From NCBI GenBank assembly GCA_947500005.1, contig CANMQJ010000020.1, positions 30,528 through 94,527 of the forward strand: a stretch of DNA of 64,000 nt, written 5' to 3'. This document shows, piece after piece, positions 8,353 through 17,023 of this stretch. The stretch's first letter is position 1. The number at the start of each line of letters is the position of its first letter. The stretch comes from an uncultured Paracoccaceae bacterium (lineage in GTDB: Bacteria > Pseudomonadota > Alphaproteobacteria > Rhodobacterales > Rhodobacteraceae). The notes beneath the pieces were generated by a model. The model had not been told where the DNA came from and made no database searches. It saw only the letters and a program-made list of their open reading frames with translations. The position numbers and the translations under genes were made by a program.

Positions 8353-11300
8353 CTAGCCGATGTCGATATCGGCGATCAGCGATTTGCGGGTCTCGGCCAG
8401 ACGGGATTTCACCAGTTCGCGGATGTCGGCGTAGATCGTCGGGCTGAGCGACAGTTTCTGGGCTGAAAGCCAGTATTCAAGCTCGTTCTTGCACCATGAG
8501 ACGAAGAGGATGTTCTGCTTCCTGTCCCGGAAGGTGAAGCTGAACGCCCCCAGCGCCATGCTGACGACATCGCCCGCGGCCTCGGCGCTGCCGATCTGGA
8601 AATTGCCGCCGGTGGTTCGCGAGGTTTCGAAGTCGAACAGGGTGATCTTTCCATCGTCGGCGGCCAGTCCGCGCAGCGCCTCGATGGCGCTTTCGACGAT
8701 CCCGAACTGGTTGCCGGTGGCGACCTGGGCCAGCGTGGCGAGGATCACCTTGTCGAAGCTGCCATTGCCCTGCATCTTCTGGCTGGTGCGGAAGGGTGCG
8801 GCCTCGCGGCTCCAGCCGAGAAGGCCCAGGATCTCCATGTACTGCGCCAGCCATTGCTCGCGGTCGGCGACGGGGTCGGCCTTGGCGTCGGCGGCGCGCT
8901 GCGCGAAGAGAGTCGAGAGCAGCACGTCCTCTTTCTGGCCGGGGGTCAGGTTCTCGACGAAGGAGATCACGCTTTTCGCGCTGACCGCAGCCTTGAGGGC
9001 CTGCTGATGCGCGGCGGTGGTGGCCTGCGGGTCGAAGCCGCTGGCGTCCCGGCTGACCGGTGTCGAGAAGGCCGAGCCGCCGCCGCCGCGGGTCGCGGCC
9101 CGTTCGGGGCCGAGATCCACCTCCTCGATCCGGGCGACGCGTTCGGTGACGTTTCGCGGCGGCTGCGGACCAAGCGGAGATTGCGCGGGCAGGGCCTGGT
9201 CGCGGAAGGCGGGCGGCCATGTGGAGGGGTGGCCGCGGGTATCGACATGGGTGAAGCTGTTGTAGCGCCCGATCCCGCCGGTGAAGAGGCCTTCGCGGTC
9301 GCGCATCCAGCGCAGCGCGGTGGCGACCTCGGGCGCGGGCATTCCACGCACCTGGAAATCGAGCGCGTTGAACTGCATGTGCAGGCTGCTGCCCGCCCCG
9401 CCGATGCAGGCATTGTAGGCGGGCGCGCGATAGGCGTTGGTGATCGCGACCGGCCGGCCGAGCCGCGCGCGCAGTTGGTCGAGCACCCGCGCCGTGCCGG
9501 CGATGTTGGGCCAGAGGTGACGCGGCGGATAGGTGTTCTTGCCCGCACAGCTGCCGCCGGGGGTGTTATGCGCGCCGCCCAGGATGAGGAACTCGTCGGT
9601 CGAGAAATGCACCAGGCCGAGCGAACGGATGAAGGCGTCGAAATCGGGATAGTCCGGCCAGTCCGACACGCCACGGGACCGGACGGGGCCGCGTGCCTTG
9701 CGGGCATAGATCGCCTCGACCTCGGCCTCGGGCAGGATGTCGTTCTCCATCCCTTCGTCCTGTTCGACGTGTTGAACAGGGCCGGGACCTTGCACGGCGG
9801 GGGTGCCGATCCCTGCGGGGCGGGTTTCGGGGCGCAGGGTGAAGGGGCGGTGGCCGGTGAAGACCGGCTCGCGCTGAAGCCGGTCGAAGAGTTGCGGGGT
9901 CTGGCTGGGGTCGCCGATGCGCTGATCGATGGCGGTTCGAAAGGCGTGATAGTCGCCCGAGAACCGGCCGCCGTCCCAGACCTGGAGCAGGGCGCCGGTG
10001 AAGGCGCCGTTCTGCGGGCCGTCCATCGCGAACTGCTCGTCCTTGCAGGCGCCGAGATTGAGCACCGAGGCCCGGATCGGGGTCGAAAGCGGCGACATCA
10101 TCACGCTTTCCTTGAGCGCGCCATAGGATTTCGAAGCGTCGCGATAGGCGGCCTCGTTCGCGCGCCAGACCCTGTCCTCGACATGGAGCGGCATGGCGCG
10201 GACGGCGGGCCCGGCCTCGAGCCGCTGGCCGAAAAGCTCGGCGGGAAGGGAGGGGCCGAACCGGGCCATCGAGCCCGAATGGCAGGTATCGGGAACCATC
10301 AGGACGCGCACGCCGGGGCGGAACTTCGTCCAGAGCATGTAGAGCTCGTCATCGGCGATCTGGAAATCGTAGAGGCAGAGCGTTTCGTCCATCTTCTGGT
10401 CGCCGTCGTGATCCTCGTCCTGGTTGAAGTCGGGGATGCGGCCACCGTGGCCCGAGACGGTGAACAGGAACATGTCGCCCGCGACGAGGATGCCTGCGGC
10501 CTTCTCGATCTCGGCCACCACCTGCGCGCGGGTGGCGTCGGCGGTGAGCAGTTGCACCGGCTCGAACCCTTCGGCGACGGCGAGGGCCTGCATCGCGTGG
10601 GCATCGGCCTCGCAGGCGGTCAGCGCGCCGTCCCAACCGGCATAATGGCCCGGATCGACGGTGTTCAGCCCGACATGGAGCGACAGGCCGCGCGGTCCGT
10701 CCTCGGCGATGATCTCGGGGGTGCCCATCGCGCGCGTCAGTTCGGACGCCCGGCCGAAGGGGCCGCTGATGACGCGGGGAGGCATGGCGCGGCTGTTGGC
10801 GATGCGGTGGATCTCGTTGGCGAATTTCTGCGCCACGTCGCGATAGCCCGCATCGGTCGGGTGCAACCCGTCATGCCAGCGGTGATCGCCCACCACGCGG
10901 CGGCAGTCGATATAGGTGACATGGGGCATGGAATTCGCCAGCCGTCGCAGGCCCCGGTTGAACTGGTCCATCATGTCGGCGGCGATGGCCTTTTGCAGCC
11001 CGCGATCGCGGATACCGCGCGAGGCCATCGGCTTGCCGAGCCAGCGGTCGTTGTTGGGCACCGGGTAATCGTAGCCGTGGCAGATGATCCCGACATGCGG
11101 GAAGCTCTGCTGGACCTGCCGGAACATCCGGCCGTAATGGTGCAGCGCGTCGTTCAGCAGTGCCTGGAACGAGGGCAGGAGGTAATCCGCCGGGGCGAGA
11201 TCGGGGTGAAACTCCTCGAGATGGGAGGCCAGCGCACCGCCCGCCACGAGGTCGTTGCCGCCGCCCGAGAGCAGCAGGACGCGGGCGCCGGTATCGGAGA

Positions 11301-11724
11301 GGGCGGCCATGTATTCCTGCTGATCGGCCATCCGCTTGAGCAGGTCGCCCGCCGCGCCCAGCGAATAGACCGCGTAGACGCTCATCAGGTGGTCGATCGT
11401 GTCGGTGAGAAGGATCGGGTACTGGAACCAGCTGTCGCCCTCGGAGACGATGATCGGCCCGGTATAACCCTCGGCAAGCTTGGCGTGGAACCGGTTGCGG
11501 CGGTTCATCCGGGCGAACCAGTTGGCCGAGTTCATCAGCATGGCGGTCCGTTGCGCCCCCTGCACGCCGCGCGGGATCTGAACCGTGGCCGGGTTCAGCC
11601 TGAGCTGCGGATCGAAGGGCCGGGAGCGGTCCTCGTCAACCACGAAATATTCCGCCAGCTCCTTTTCGTCGAGGCTGGGGTCGGCCATCTTGTCCATCAG
11701 TTGTTCAACCGTGATCTTGGTCAT
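8353..11724 (-). CDS. Multidomain SGNH hydrolase / caspase-like / M15-type peptidase protein
   Basis: 1123 residues, with four recognisable regions. (1) Residues 88-310 are an SGNH/GDSL hydrolase: SEGDSWFQYP (Ser98), SGGGNDL (Asn157), DGLHPTDAGY (Asp285, His288). (2) Residues 345-630 are a caspase-like (C14) domain, with catalytic His426 in TVSGHGGRIPDF and Cys481 in VPDTCHSGSMARF; an acidic DEDHDGDQKMDE loop lies between them. (3) Residues 685-840 resemble zinc M15 peptidases, with SSLHMQFNALDFQV (His782, Asp789) and FTHVDTRG (His826). (4) Residues 905-1123 match no family I recognise. All three catalytic sets look intact. There is no signal peptide. ATG 11724 has GGGAG upstream and overlaps the stop of the papain-like gene by ATGA. 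It is the last gene of a five-gene minus-strand operon. Function unknown; see findings. Confidence 0.85.
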   Translation of the reverse strand: MTKITVEQLMDKMADPSLDEKELAEYFVVDEDRSRPFDPQLRLNPATVQIPRGVQGAQRTAMLMNSANWFARMNRRNRFHAKLAEGYTGPIIVSEGDSWFQYPILLTDTIDHLMSVYAVYSLGAAGDLLKRMADQQEYMAALSDTGARVLLLSGGGNDLVAGGALASHLEEFHPDLAPADYLLPSFQALLNDALHHYGRMFRQVQQSFPHVGIICHGYDYPVPNNDRWLGKPMASRGIRDRGLQKAIAADMMDQFNRGLRRLANSMPHVTYIDCRRVVGDHRWHDGLHPTDAGYRDVAQKFANEIHRIANSRAMPPRVISGPFGRASELTRAMGTPEIIAEDGPRGLSLHVGLNTVDPGHYAGWDGALTACEADAHAMQALAVAEGFEPVQLLTADATRAQVVAEIEKAAGILVAGDMFLFTVSGHGGRIPDFNQDEDHDGDQKMDETLCLYDFQIADDELYMLWTKFRPGVRVLMVPDTCHSGSMARFGPSLPAELFGQRLEAGPAVRAMPLHVEDRVWRANEAAYRDASKSYGALKESVMMSPLSTPIRASVLNLGACKDEQFAMDGPQNGAFTGALLQVWDGGRFSGDYHAFRTAIDQRIGDPSQTPQLFDRLQREPVFTGHRPFTLRPETRPAGIGTPAVQGPGPVQHVEQDEGMENDILPEAEVEAIYARKARGPVRSRGVSDWPDYPDFDAFIRSLGLVHFSTDEFLILGGAHNTPGGSCAGKNTYPPRHLWPNIAGTARVLDQLRARLGRPVAITNAYRAPAYNACIGGAGSSLHMQFNALDFQVRGMPAPEVATALRWMRDREGLFTGGIGRYNSFTHVDTRGHPSTWPPAFRDQALPAQSPLGPQPPRNVTERVARIEEVDLGPERAATRGGGGSAFSTPVSRDASGFDPQATTAAHQQALKAAVSAKSVISFVENLTPGQKEDVLLSTLFAQRAADAKADPVADREQWLAQYMEILGLLGWSREAAPFRTSQKMQGNGSFDKVILATLAQVATGNQFGIVESAIEALRGLAADDGKITLFDFETSRTTGGNFQIGSAEAAGDVVSMALGAFSFTFRDRKQNILFVSWCKNELEYWLSAQKLSLSPTIYADIRELVKSRLAETRKSLIADIDIG

Positions 11725-13961
11725 CGCTCGCTCCCTTCGCGGCATTGAAATGAAGTCTTCTGAAATGTCGTGATGGCGTCCCAGACAGCCTCGGCGATGG
11801 TGCCGTCGCGGTTCACCTCGGATTGTGTCACAGGCTCGAACGGGTGTTTCTGCACGGCCACCCGGTTGAGGCGGAAGACGGCGCGGGGCGCGTCGAACCC
11901 CTTGTCCTCGGCGATTTCGGCCATGCCGAGGAACTGCCGCGGGCGACTGATCGGGGCATGTTCGCCCTCATCCGAGGCGCCTGGCGGCGGATAGCGGTCC
12001 TCGAAGGCGCGGGCGACGAGGTGCAGGATGGATTTGCCGTAGCTGCCGAAATGGATGCAGGTCTCGAGCTGGGGTGTCGGGATGTAGACGCGTGCCCGGG
12101 TATCCTCTGCGCCCGTCCGCAGCGACGTGACCTTTGGCGCGGCGGTCCCGGGCTCGGGCGCGCGCCGGCCCCGCGCTGTGCCGTTCATGCGGCGGAAGAG
12201 CGGCACGAGCTGCTTTGCGGCGCGCGGCATGCCGATTGCGGGATGGACAAGGTGCAGCGTGTCGAAGAGCGCCTCGGCGTCGTGGGCGGGAAAGAGTCTG
12301 TCCTCGGGGCGGGCCTCGGCATCCTCGGCGAGGATCGACAGCATCTCGTGGACCACGAGCGCGCCCGCGCCTTCGGCGACGAGGTGGATTTCGCAGCCCG
12401 TCTGCTGCCGCAGCCTGATGATGTCTGCCAGGAAGGTGCCGGCATGGCCCTTTTCGACGCGCTCGGGGTCGTCCTGCTCGTCACGCTCGTAGGGAAGCTC
12501 GCCGCTGCCCCGCAGCGCGCGCCGGGCGCCCATCTCGATATCGCGCCAGAAGGCGCGGCCAACCCCCTGCACCCGCTGTTCGATGAGATCGTCGAGATGG
12601 CCCGCGCCCGCGCCGGCCTGCGCCTCGCAGCTGTCGAAGATGAATTCGAGCACTTCGAGCGACTTCTCGACGAAGCTGTTGCACCAGAAGATCGAGTAGG
12701 GATAGAGGCCCAGCGACTTGATCCGGTCCTTGCGCCGGGTGGCGGCGGTGAAGGCGGGCTTGATCCCTTCGAGACTGCCGGGAATCCAGATCAGGATGCC
12801 GCGGTATTTCGTGTCGTCGCCCTCGGCCGCGGCCTGGGGATCTAGAACGGATTTCAGGTAGTCGCGCGTCCGTTCCCACCCGTCCTTGAACGAGGGGTAG
12901 GAGCCTGTCGAGACGTGGAACCCGTCATCGAGATGCATGTAATGGCCGACGAGTTCGAGACAGGGGGTCGAGCCGGTCTGGACCGCCCCGGTGAGCCCGT
13001 TGGTACCCCGTTCCCCGATCGAGGCGTCGAAGGCCGAGGGCGTGGGCACGCCAAGGCGCAGCACCCAGCTGTCGACGACGTTCTGGGCCCAGTCGGCATA
13101 GGACCAGAGCCCGATACCGGCCTGTCCCCGGTAGCCGCCCCAGTCCGCGCCCCAGGAGTTGAGGACGTGGAACCCCTTGTCGTCATAGCCTGTCACGACG
13201 AAGGCATGGGTGCCGGTCTTGCCCAGGGCCGGCGGCCAGGTGATGACGCCGCCGTTATCCGCCGAGGCATCGCGCCAGCCATCATGAATGTTGGCCGTGG
13301 TCAGGATCGCCTCGGCGTCGTTGAGCGCCGCGTGATAGTGGTTCAGCACCGAGGCGAGCCGGAAATAGGCGCCCAGGCCGATCTCGCGCGCCTTCATCGC
13401 CTGGGCGACCGTGGGAAAGAGCCGGTCCCGGTCCGCGCTGTCGGGGCGGAAGACCGAGCTTTGCCAGCGGTCCGGGCCGCAGGGCGCATCCCCGTCCGGC
13501 CAGTCGAGGCAGGCGCCGTGGTGGTAGAAGCCCTTGATCGCCGAGCGCAGGGTTCGTACCCCTTCGAAACCGGGGTCCAGGTCGTCGATATCGGGATAGC
13601 GGTCGTGAAAGAAGGCCATGCGGTAGAGCATGTCCGCGCTGGCGATGTCCCGGCGCAGGGCCGCGTCATCCGGCACGCCGTGCCCGGCGGGCTGGGCCGG
13701 TCGCAGCCTCTGGAGGTTGCGCTGGATGTCGATCAGGGCGGCGAGCGCGAATCCCACGCAGCGCCCGCTGGCCCCCTGGTTCCTGACGCCGAAGACCGGA
13801 AGGCCGAGGCCCGGCAGGGGGGACGGGCGCATGAGGGCCGGATCCAGGCTGGTGGCGCTGCGCAGAACCGAAAGGCCCGGCACATATATCTGGTCACGCA
13901 GGTCGACCCAGTCCTTCCTGACGTCGTCGTCGCGGATGAAGTCCTGGGGTATTCTCGGCAT
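11721..13961 (-). CDS. Papain-like (C1 family) cysteine peptidase with degenerate alpha/beta-hydrolase-like C-terminal half
   Basis: 746 residues. The N-terminal 310 residues carry the papain triad in order: Gln62 and Cys68 in VRNQGASGRCVGFALA, His252 in KTGTHAFVVTGYDDKG, and Asn268 in FHVLNSWGADWGGYRG. The Gln-to-Cys spacing of six matches papain. Residues 330-746 look like an alpha/beta-hydrolase fold: RGILIWIPGSLEG, then IHLVAEGAGALVVHEM at 525-540. There the usual G-x-S-x-G elbow reads A-E-G-A-G, so the nucleophilic serine is missing. No signal peptide is seen. The start at 13961 is preferred to an in-frame start at 14066 inside the neighbouring gene, because homology begins shortly after it. 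It is coupled by ATGA to the caspase-domain gene downstream. Confidence 0.82.
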   Translation of the reverse strand: MPRIPQDFIRDDDVRKDWVDLRDQIYVPGLSVLRSATSLDPALMRPSPLPGLGLPVFGVRNQGASGRCVGFALAALIDIQRNLQRLRPAQPAGHGVPDDAALRRDIASADMLYRMAFFHDRYPDIDDLDPGFEGVRTLRSAIKGFYHHGACLDWPDGDAPCGPDRWQSSVFRPDSADRDRLFPTVAQAMKAREIGLGAYFRLASVLNHYHAALNDAEAILTTANIHDGWRDASADNGGVITWPPALGKTGTHAFVVTGYDDKGFHVLNSWGADWGGYRGQAGIGLWSYADWAQNVVDSWVLRLGVPTPSAFDASIGERGTNGLTGAVQTGSTPCLELVGHYMHLDDGFHVSTGSYPSFKDGWERTRDYLKSVLDPQAAAEGDDTKYRGILIWIPGSLEGIKPAFTAATRRKDRIKSLGLYPYSIFWCNSFVEKSLEVLEFIFDSCEAQAGAGAGHLDDLIEQRVQGVGRAFWRDIEMGARRALRGSGELPYERDEQDDPERVEKGHAGTFLADIIRLRQQTGCEIHLVAEGAGALVVHEMLSILAEDAEARPEDRLFPAHDAEALFDTLHLVHPAIGMPRAAKQLVPLFRRMNGTARGRRAPEPGTAAPKVTSLRTGAEDTRARVYIPTPQLETCIHFGSYGKSILHLVARAFEDRYPPPGASDEGEHAPISRPRQFLGMAEIAEDKGFDAPRAVFRLNRVAVQKHPFEPVTQSEVNRDGTIAEAVWDAITTFQKTSFQCREGSER

Positions 13962-14001
13962 GACGCAGACCCTTGACCTGAACGGGATGTCGCGTGGCGG
14001 A

Positions 14002-15261
14002 TCAGCCCGGAGGCGGCTCGGACCAGGCCCGGCATTTCTCGCGGTCGCTGGCGCCGCAGGAGGCATTCAGCCGGGCGATGACATTGGCGACGGCGGTCGG
14101 GAAGACGATGGAATCGGACAGTTCCTCGAACAGCGTCTCGTATTCGCGCGCGCTGTTGACGCTGTAGAAGAAGGACCGGCCTGTGACGCGAAAGATCTTC
14201 TGCTTGGCGTCGTCCGACAATTGCGGGGGCATGACCACCTCGGGCAGGGGAAACTCCTGGGATTGCCCGTCGCCCTGCTGCATGTCGAAGTAGAGGACCG
14301 CGTCCTTGACGTATTGCGGGCGGACCCGGCCGATGCCGGTCACGCTGTCCTCGCAATGGACGATCTGCAAAAGCCCGGCGAACTTGTGGAAATTCGGTTT
14401 CCAGCCGCTGTCGCGATAGGAGAATACCGTCAGGTCGATCGCCACCGTCTCCCCGGATTGCCCCTCGATGGCCGAGGCGAGCTGACCGACGACATTGCCG
14501 GTCTCCGTATCGAGGTCCAAGACGCCGAGGTCGAAGATCTCGATCGCCTTCAGGCTCCAGCGCGGGTCGTTGAGGTCCCATGTGGCGGGGTCCTGAAGGT
14601 ATTGTTCTTGCGGAACGACGAGTTCGGCAATCGAGGAACGGCTTTCCCCGCAGCCTGTCGAGAGACTCTCGGCATAGCCATCCGAAATCGTCCAGCGTGG
14701 ATTGACCCTGTCCTTGTGCTTGGTCAGGTAGCCGCGGGTTTCGAAATCCTCGAAATCCTCGCGCGAATAGACCACGGCCTTTTCGTCGTCGTTGATGAGG
14801 CTCAGCTTGTCGCGGTCCTCTTCGCGGATGCGGTAGGATTCCCCGATCCCGATCTCGATCGGGTCGCCGCTGCAGAAGAGGTCGCGACAGCCCTCGTGGG
14901 AGCGGTGCATGACCACGTCCTTGGCCGAGCGATCGGAGAACTTGCCGGTGGAGAGCTCGGCGTCGAGCACCTCGACCGGGATGCCGGAATGGGTCATGCC
15001 GACGACATATCCGTCGCGGTACGGGCTGGGAGAGGATTGGTAGACGATGGTCATGCCCGGCAGGAAGGTCGAGATGCGCGACCGCTCCTTGCCGGAGCGG
15101 GCATAGCTGCGTTCGCGCGTCGGGTTCTCGGGCAGATTGGATATGGCGAAGGTGCCGCGCGGTACCCAGCGACCGCCGTCGAGCTCGTCCTGCGCCCGGA
15201 CCTCGAGGCCGAGCAGGGACGTGGCGATCACCGCTGCGGAAATCGTCGTGAAACGGTACAT
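14002..15261 (-). CDS. Secreted protein of unknown function in the caspase/papain operon
   Basis: 419 residues. It begins with a signal peptide (MYRFTTISAAVIATSLLGLE, cleavage expected after VRA at residue 23), which is why ATG 15261 is chosen over an upstream in-frame start at 15342. The mature protein is acidic, rich in charged residues and without further membrane spans. It contains cysteine pairs such as CRDLFC, compatible with an envelope location. I recognise no catalytic motif or family. It follows the membrane-protein gene by 10 bp and precedes the papain-like gene by 40 bp, so it is probably co-transcribed. A role as a periplasmic partner or target of the two proteases is inference. 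Confidence 0.75.
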   Translation of the reverse strand: MYRFTTISAAVIATSLLGLEVRAQDELDGGRWVPRGTFAISNLPENPTRERSYARSGKERSRISTFLPGMTIVYQSSPSPYRDGYVVGMTHSGIPVEVLDAELSTGKFSDRSAKDVVMHRSHEGCRDLFCSGDPIEIGIGESYRIREEDRDKLSLINDDEKAVVYSREDFEDFETRGYLTKHKDRVNPRWTISDGYAESLSTGCGESRSSIAELVVPQEQYLQDPATWDLNDPRWSLKAIEIFDLGVLDLDTETGNVVGQLASAIEGQSGETVAIDLTVFSYRDSGWKPNFHKFAGLLQIVHCEDSVTGIGRVRPQYVKDAVLYFDMQQGDGQSQEFPLPEVVMPPQLSDDAKQKIFRVTGRSFFYSVNSAREYETLFEELSDSIVFPTAVANVIARLNASCGASDREKCRAWSEPPPG

Positions 15262-15271
15262 ACTTGTCCCC

Positions 15272-15769
15272 TCATCTGAACTGGGCCGCGACCGCGTCGA
15301 CCATGCCGGCAAAGGCCGTCGCGAAGGCGTCGGACGCGTCATGCGCCCCGGTGGTGGTACTGGTCGCGCGCAGCTTTTCGGCGCGCGTGATCACCTCGTC
15401 GATCGACGAGAAATCGTCCCCAGGTATCAGCGCCGCGAGATAGGCCTGCCGGGACCTGAGCAATGCCAGGAACGCGTCGATCCGCGATTTGCAGGCGGGC
15501 TCGACCATCTTCGCCGGGACCCGGACGCAGTCGAGCGCGCCGTAGCTGTCGCTGACGGTTTCGAGCGTGCCGGCCAGGGCGGTGTTGCGCAGCTCCAGCA
15601 GGGCGGCCTTGCGCTTGGAGAGCTCCAGCCGGTCCTCGAGCGCGCCGATGAGGATCATGGCCACCGCGGCCACGACCACCGCGCTGAACAGCGACTTGAT
15701 GGCGCCATCGACCAGCGAATGCACGAGGGTGTTCTTGTCGCCCCAGAAGAAGTTTCTAAGCCCTTCCAT
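15272..15769 (-). CDS. Small single-span membrane protein in the caspase/papain operon
   Basis: 165 residues. A strongly hydrophobic helix at about 27-44 (SLFSAVVVAAVAMILIGAL) is followed by a charged, probably coiled-coil stretch (about 45-75). The C-terminal region contains two cysteines (VDCVRVP-like LDCVRVPAKM, then EPACKSR). ATG 15769 is taken because it is the first methionine before the hydrophobic segment; a longer frame to 15847 would overlap the small-peptide gene. No family recognised. Its place as the second gene of the operon suggests it anchors or senses for the other products at the membrane, which is inference. Confidence 0.72.
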   Translation of the reverse strand: MEGLRNFFWGDKNTLVHSLVDGAIKSLFSAVVVAAVAMILIGALEDRLELSKRKAALLELRNTALAGTLETVSDSYGALDCVRVPAKMVEPACKSRIDAFLALLRSRQAYLAALIPGDDFSSIDEVITRAEKLRATSTTTGAHDASDAFATAFAGMVDAVAAQFR

Positions 15770-15834
15770 GGCGCTCGTTCCGTCTTGTCTTTCCGGACCG
15801 CCGGACCGTGTCGCGTCGCGATCTTGGGGCGGTG

Positions 15835-15948
15835 TCAGCCGCCACACTGCTGGATACGGGGATTGCAGGCATGGGCCGGCTCTGCGGTGAATGATGCCAG
15901 CAGCGGACCCGCCGCGAGGATGAGTATGTAAATAAAAGTCGTTTTCAT
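15835..15948 (-). CDS. Very small secreted peptide (37 aa) at the head of the caspase/papain operon
   Basis: The 37 codons read MKTTFIYILILAAGPLLASF, then TAEPAHACNPRIQQCGG and TGA at 15835-15837. The first 27 residues form a good signal peptide with an Ala-His-Ala cleavage site. This would release a ten-residue peptide CNPRIQQCGG whose two cysteines could form a disulfide loop. GGGAGA lies 7-8 bases before the ATG, a good ribosome binding site. It is the first gene of the minus-strand operon, 65 bp ahead of the membrane-protein gene. The AT-rich stretch just upstream (15961-16015) is the likely promoter region; I could not settle on a clear -35/-10 pair. Because it is so short, coding remains to be shown. 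Confidence 0.55.
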   Translation of the reverse strand: MKTTFIYILILAAGPLLASFTAEPAHACNPRIQQCGG

Positions 15949-16255
15949 AAACTGTCTCCCGATCAATGTGCCAGGATACTAAAGGCGAGGTTTGGTAAGT
16001 GTAACAACTTTAGCACGAAGATGCCGAGATCGCAATTGCCTCCTTTGGTTGGATCGTGAAGGAAGCGGCAATCCACGCGGGTGCCGCCCTGGTTCCGGCC
16101 CGGCGAATGCGGCGCGTGTCCAGGCGCTTTGGGCGGATTGCGGGCGCGAAGGTGTGGCGTCCGGGCGCAAGCGGCGGCGGGGGAAGGGGGCGCTGCCCCC
16201 TCGGCCCTTCGGGCCTCACCCCCGGGATATTTCGGGCAAGAGGAAAGGCGCGCGG
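15949..16255. other. Intergenic region: operon promoter side plus a REP-like element
   Basis: This 307-bp gap separates the caspase/papain operon from the FG-GAP gene. The left third is AT-rich and probably holds the operon promoter. The right third holds the hairpin-rich repeat described separately. No coding region is convincing; open frames through it are GC-rich shadows. Confidence 0.5.
16186..16243. repeat. REP-like hairpin repeat, copy 1 (GGGGATATTT-type)
   Basis: A perfect hairpin GGGGGC-GCT-GCCCCC (16186-16200) is followed by a second hairpin GGCCCTTCGGGCC, then CACCCCCGGGATATTTCGGG and CAAGAGG. The reverse complement begins CCTCTTGC...GAAATATCC and closely resembles the element at 51200-51250 between the two MCC genes. 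Two copies in 64 kb of otherwise dense coding DNA mark it as a dispersed repeat. Confidence 0.65.
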
Positions 16256-17023
16256 TCAGAAAGGGCGGCAGGCGAGGGCCTTTTCCACGCCGTGGCGCCC
16301 GGGGAAGGGAGCGAGGTCGCGGAGCTGCCAGCCGCCCGAGTGGCGGATGGCGACGAGGCGGGACCAGTCGGCGCTGGCGAGGATCAACTCGGGGCCCTCT
16401 CCGCAGTCGCGCAACCCGCCGGTGATGAAAGCCTCGCCGATGCGGTGGTTGGTGACGCCGCCGAGCTGGGCGATCTCGGTGAGGGCGCCGCCCGCGTAGC
16501 GCCAGATGCGCAGGGTTTTCGCAAGGTGAGGCCGGTCGACATATGCAAGCTCGATATGCCCGTCTCCGTCGAGATCGCCGATGCCCGCCGGGGCGAGCCA
16601 GCGGTTGGGCCGGCCGATATGGGGGGTGGCGGCGATCTTGCCGCCGGGGCCGTAGATGGCGAGCGAGGCACCGGTGGCGATGTCGGTTTCGATCACCACC
16701 ACCTCGGGCGCGCCGTCGCCGTCGAGATCGGCGAGGCGGGGTGCGAGATCCTCGAAGACGCGCGTGTCGGGCAGGGTCACGATGCGCGTGCGGCCATCGG
16801 CGAGCGTCATCTCGAGCGCACCCCATTCCACGGCGTCGCCAAGGACGCCATGCGCGTAGCGCGTGGTGGGCTGGGTGAACCGGGAAGAGGCGATCGTTTC
16901 GGCCGGGGCCTGGGTCGCGGGCCACAGGCAGACCGCCAGAAGCGCGCCGCGGGTGAGGCGGCGCCACGGGCGCGCGGGTGGGCGCGGCGCCTGCCCCGAG
17001 GGGAGCGCCCGCGCCCGGGGCAT
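16256..17023 (-). CDS. Secreted FG-GAP/VCBS repeat protein
   Basis: 255 residues with an N-terminal hydrophobic signal (LTRGALLAVCLWPATQAPAE). Two calcium-type repeats, LADLDGDGAPEVVVIETD and IGDLDGDGHIELAYVDRP, carry the DxDGDG signature of FG-GAP/VCBS beta-propeller repeats. The protein is therefore probably periplasmic and binds calcium. ATG 17023 overlaps the ferredoxin stop (TGATG), so the two are co-transcribed; this start also precedes the signal peptide directly. The functional link to a ferredoxin is not obvious. Confidence 0.85.
   Translation of the reverse strand: MPRARALPSGQAPRPPARPWRRLTRGALLAVCLWPATQAPAETIASSRFTQPTTRYAHGVLGDAVEWGALEMTLADGRTRIVTLPDTRVFEDLAPRLADLDGDGAPEVVVIETDIATGASLAIYGPGGKIAATPHIGRPNRWLAPAGIGDLDGDGHIELAYVDRPHLAKTLRIWRYAGGALTEIAQLGGVTNHRIGEAFITGGLRDCGEGPELILASADWSRLVAIRHSGGWQLRDLAPFPGRHGVEKALACRPF

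Noticed and set aside
8854..11748. 964-residue open frame on the plus strand opposite the caspase-domain gene
   Set aside because: It is the antisense shadow of a well-supported gene with three sets of catalytic motifs. It has no recognisable domain and its composition is that of a GC-rich complement.
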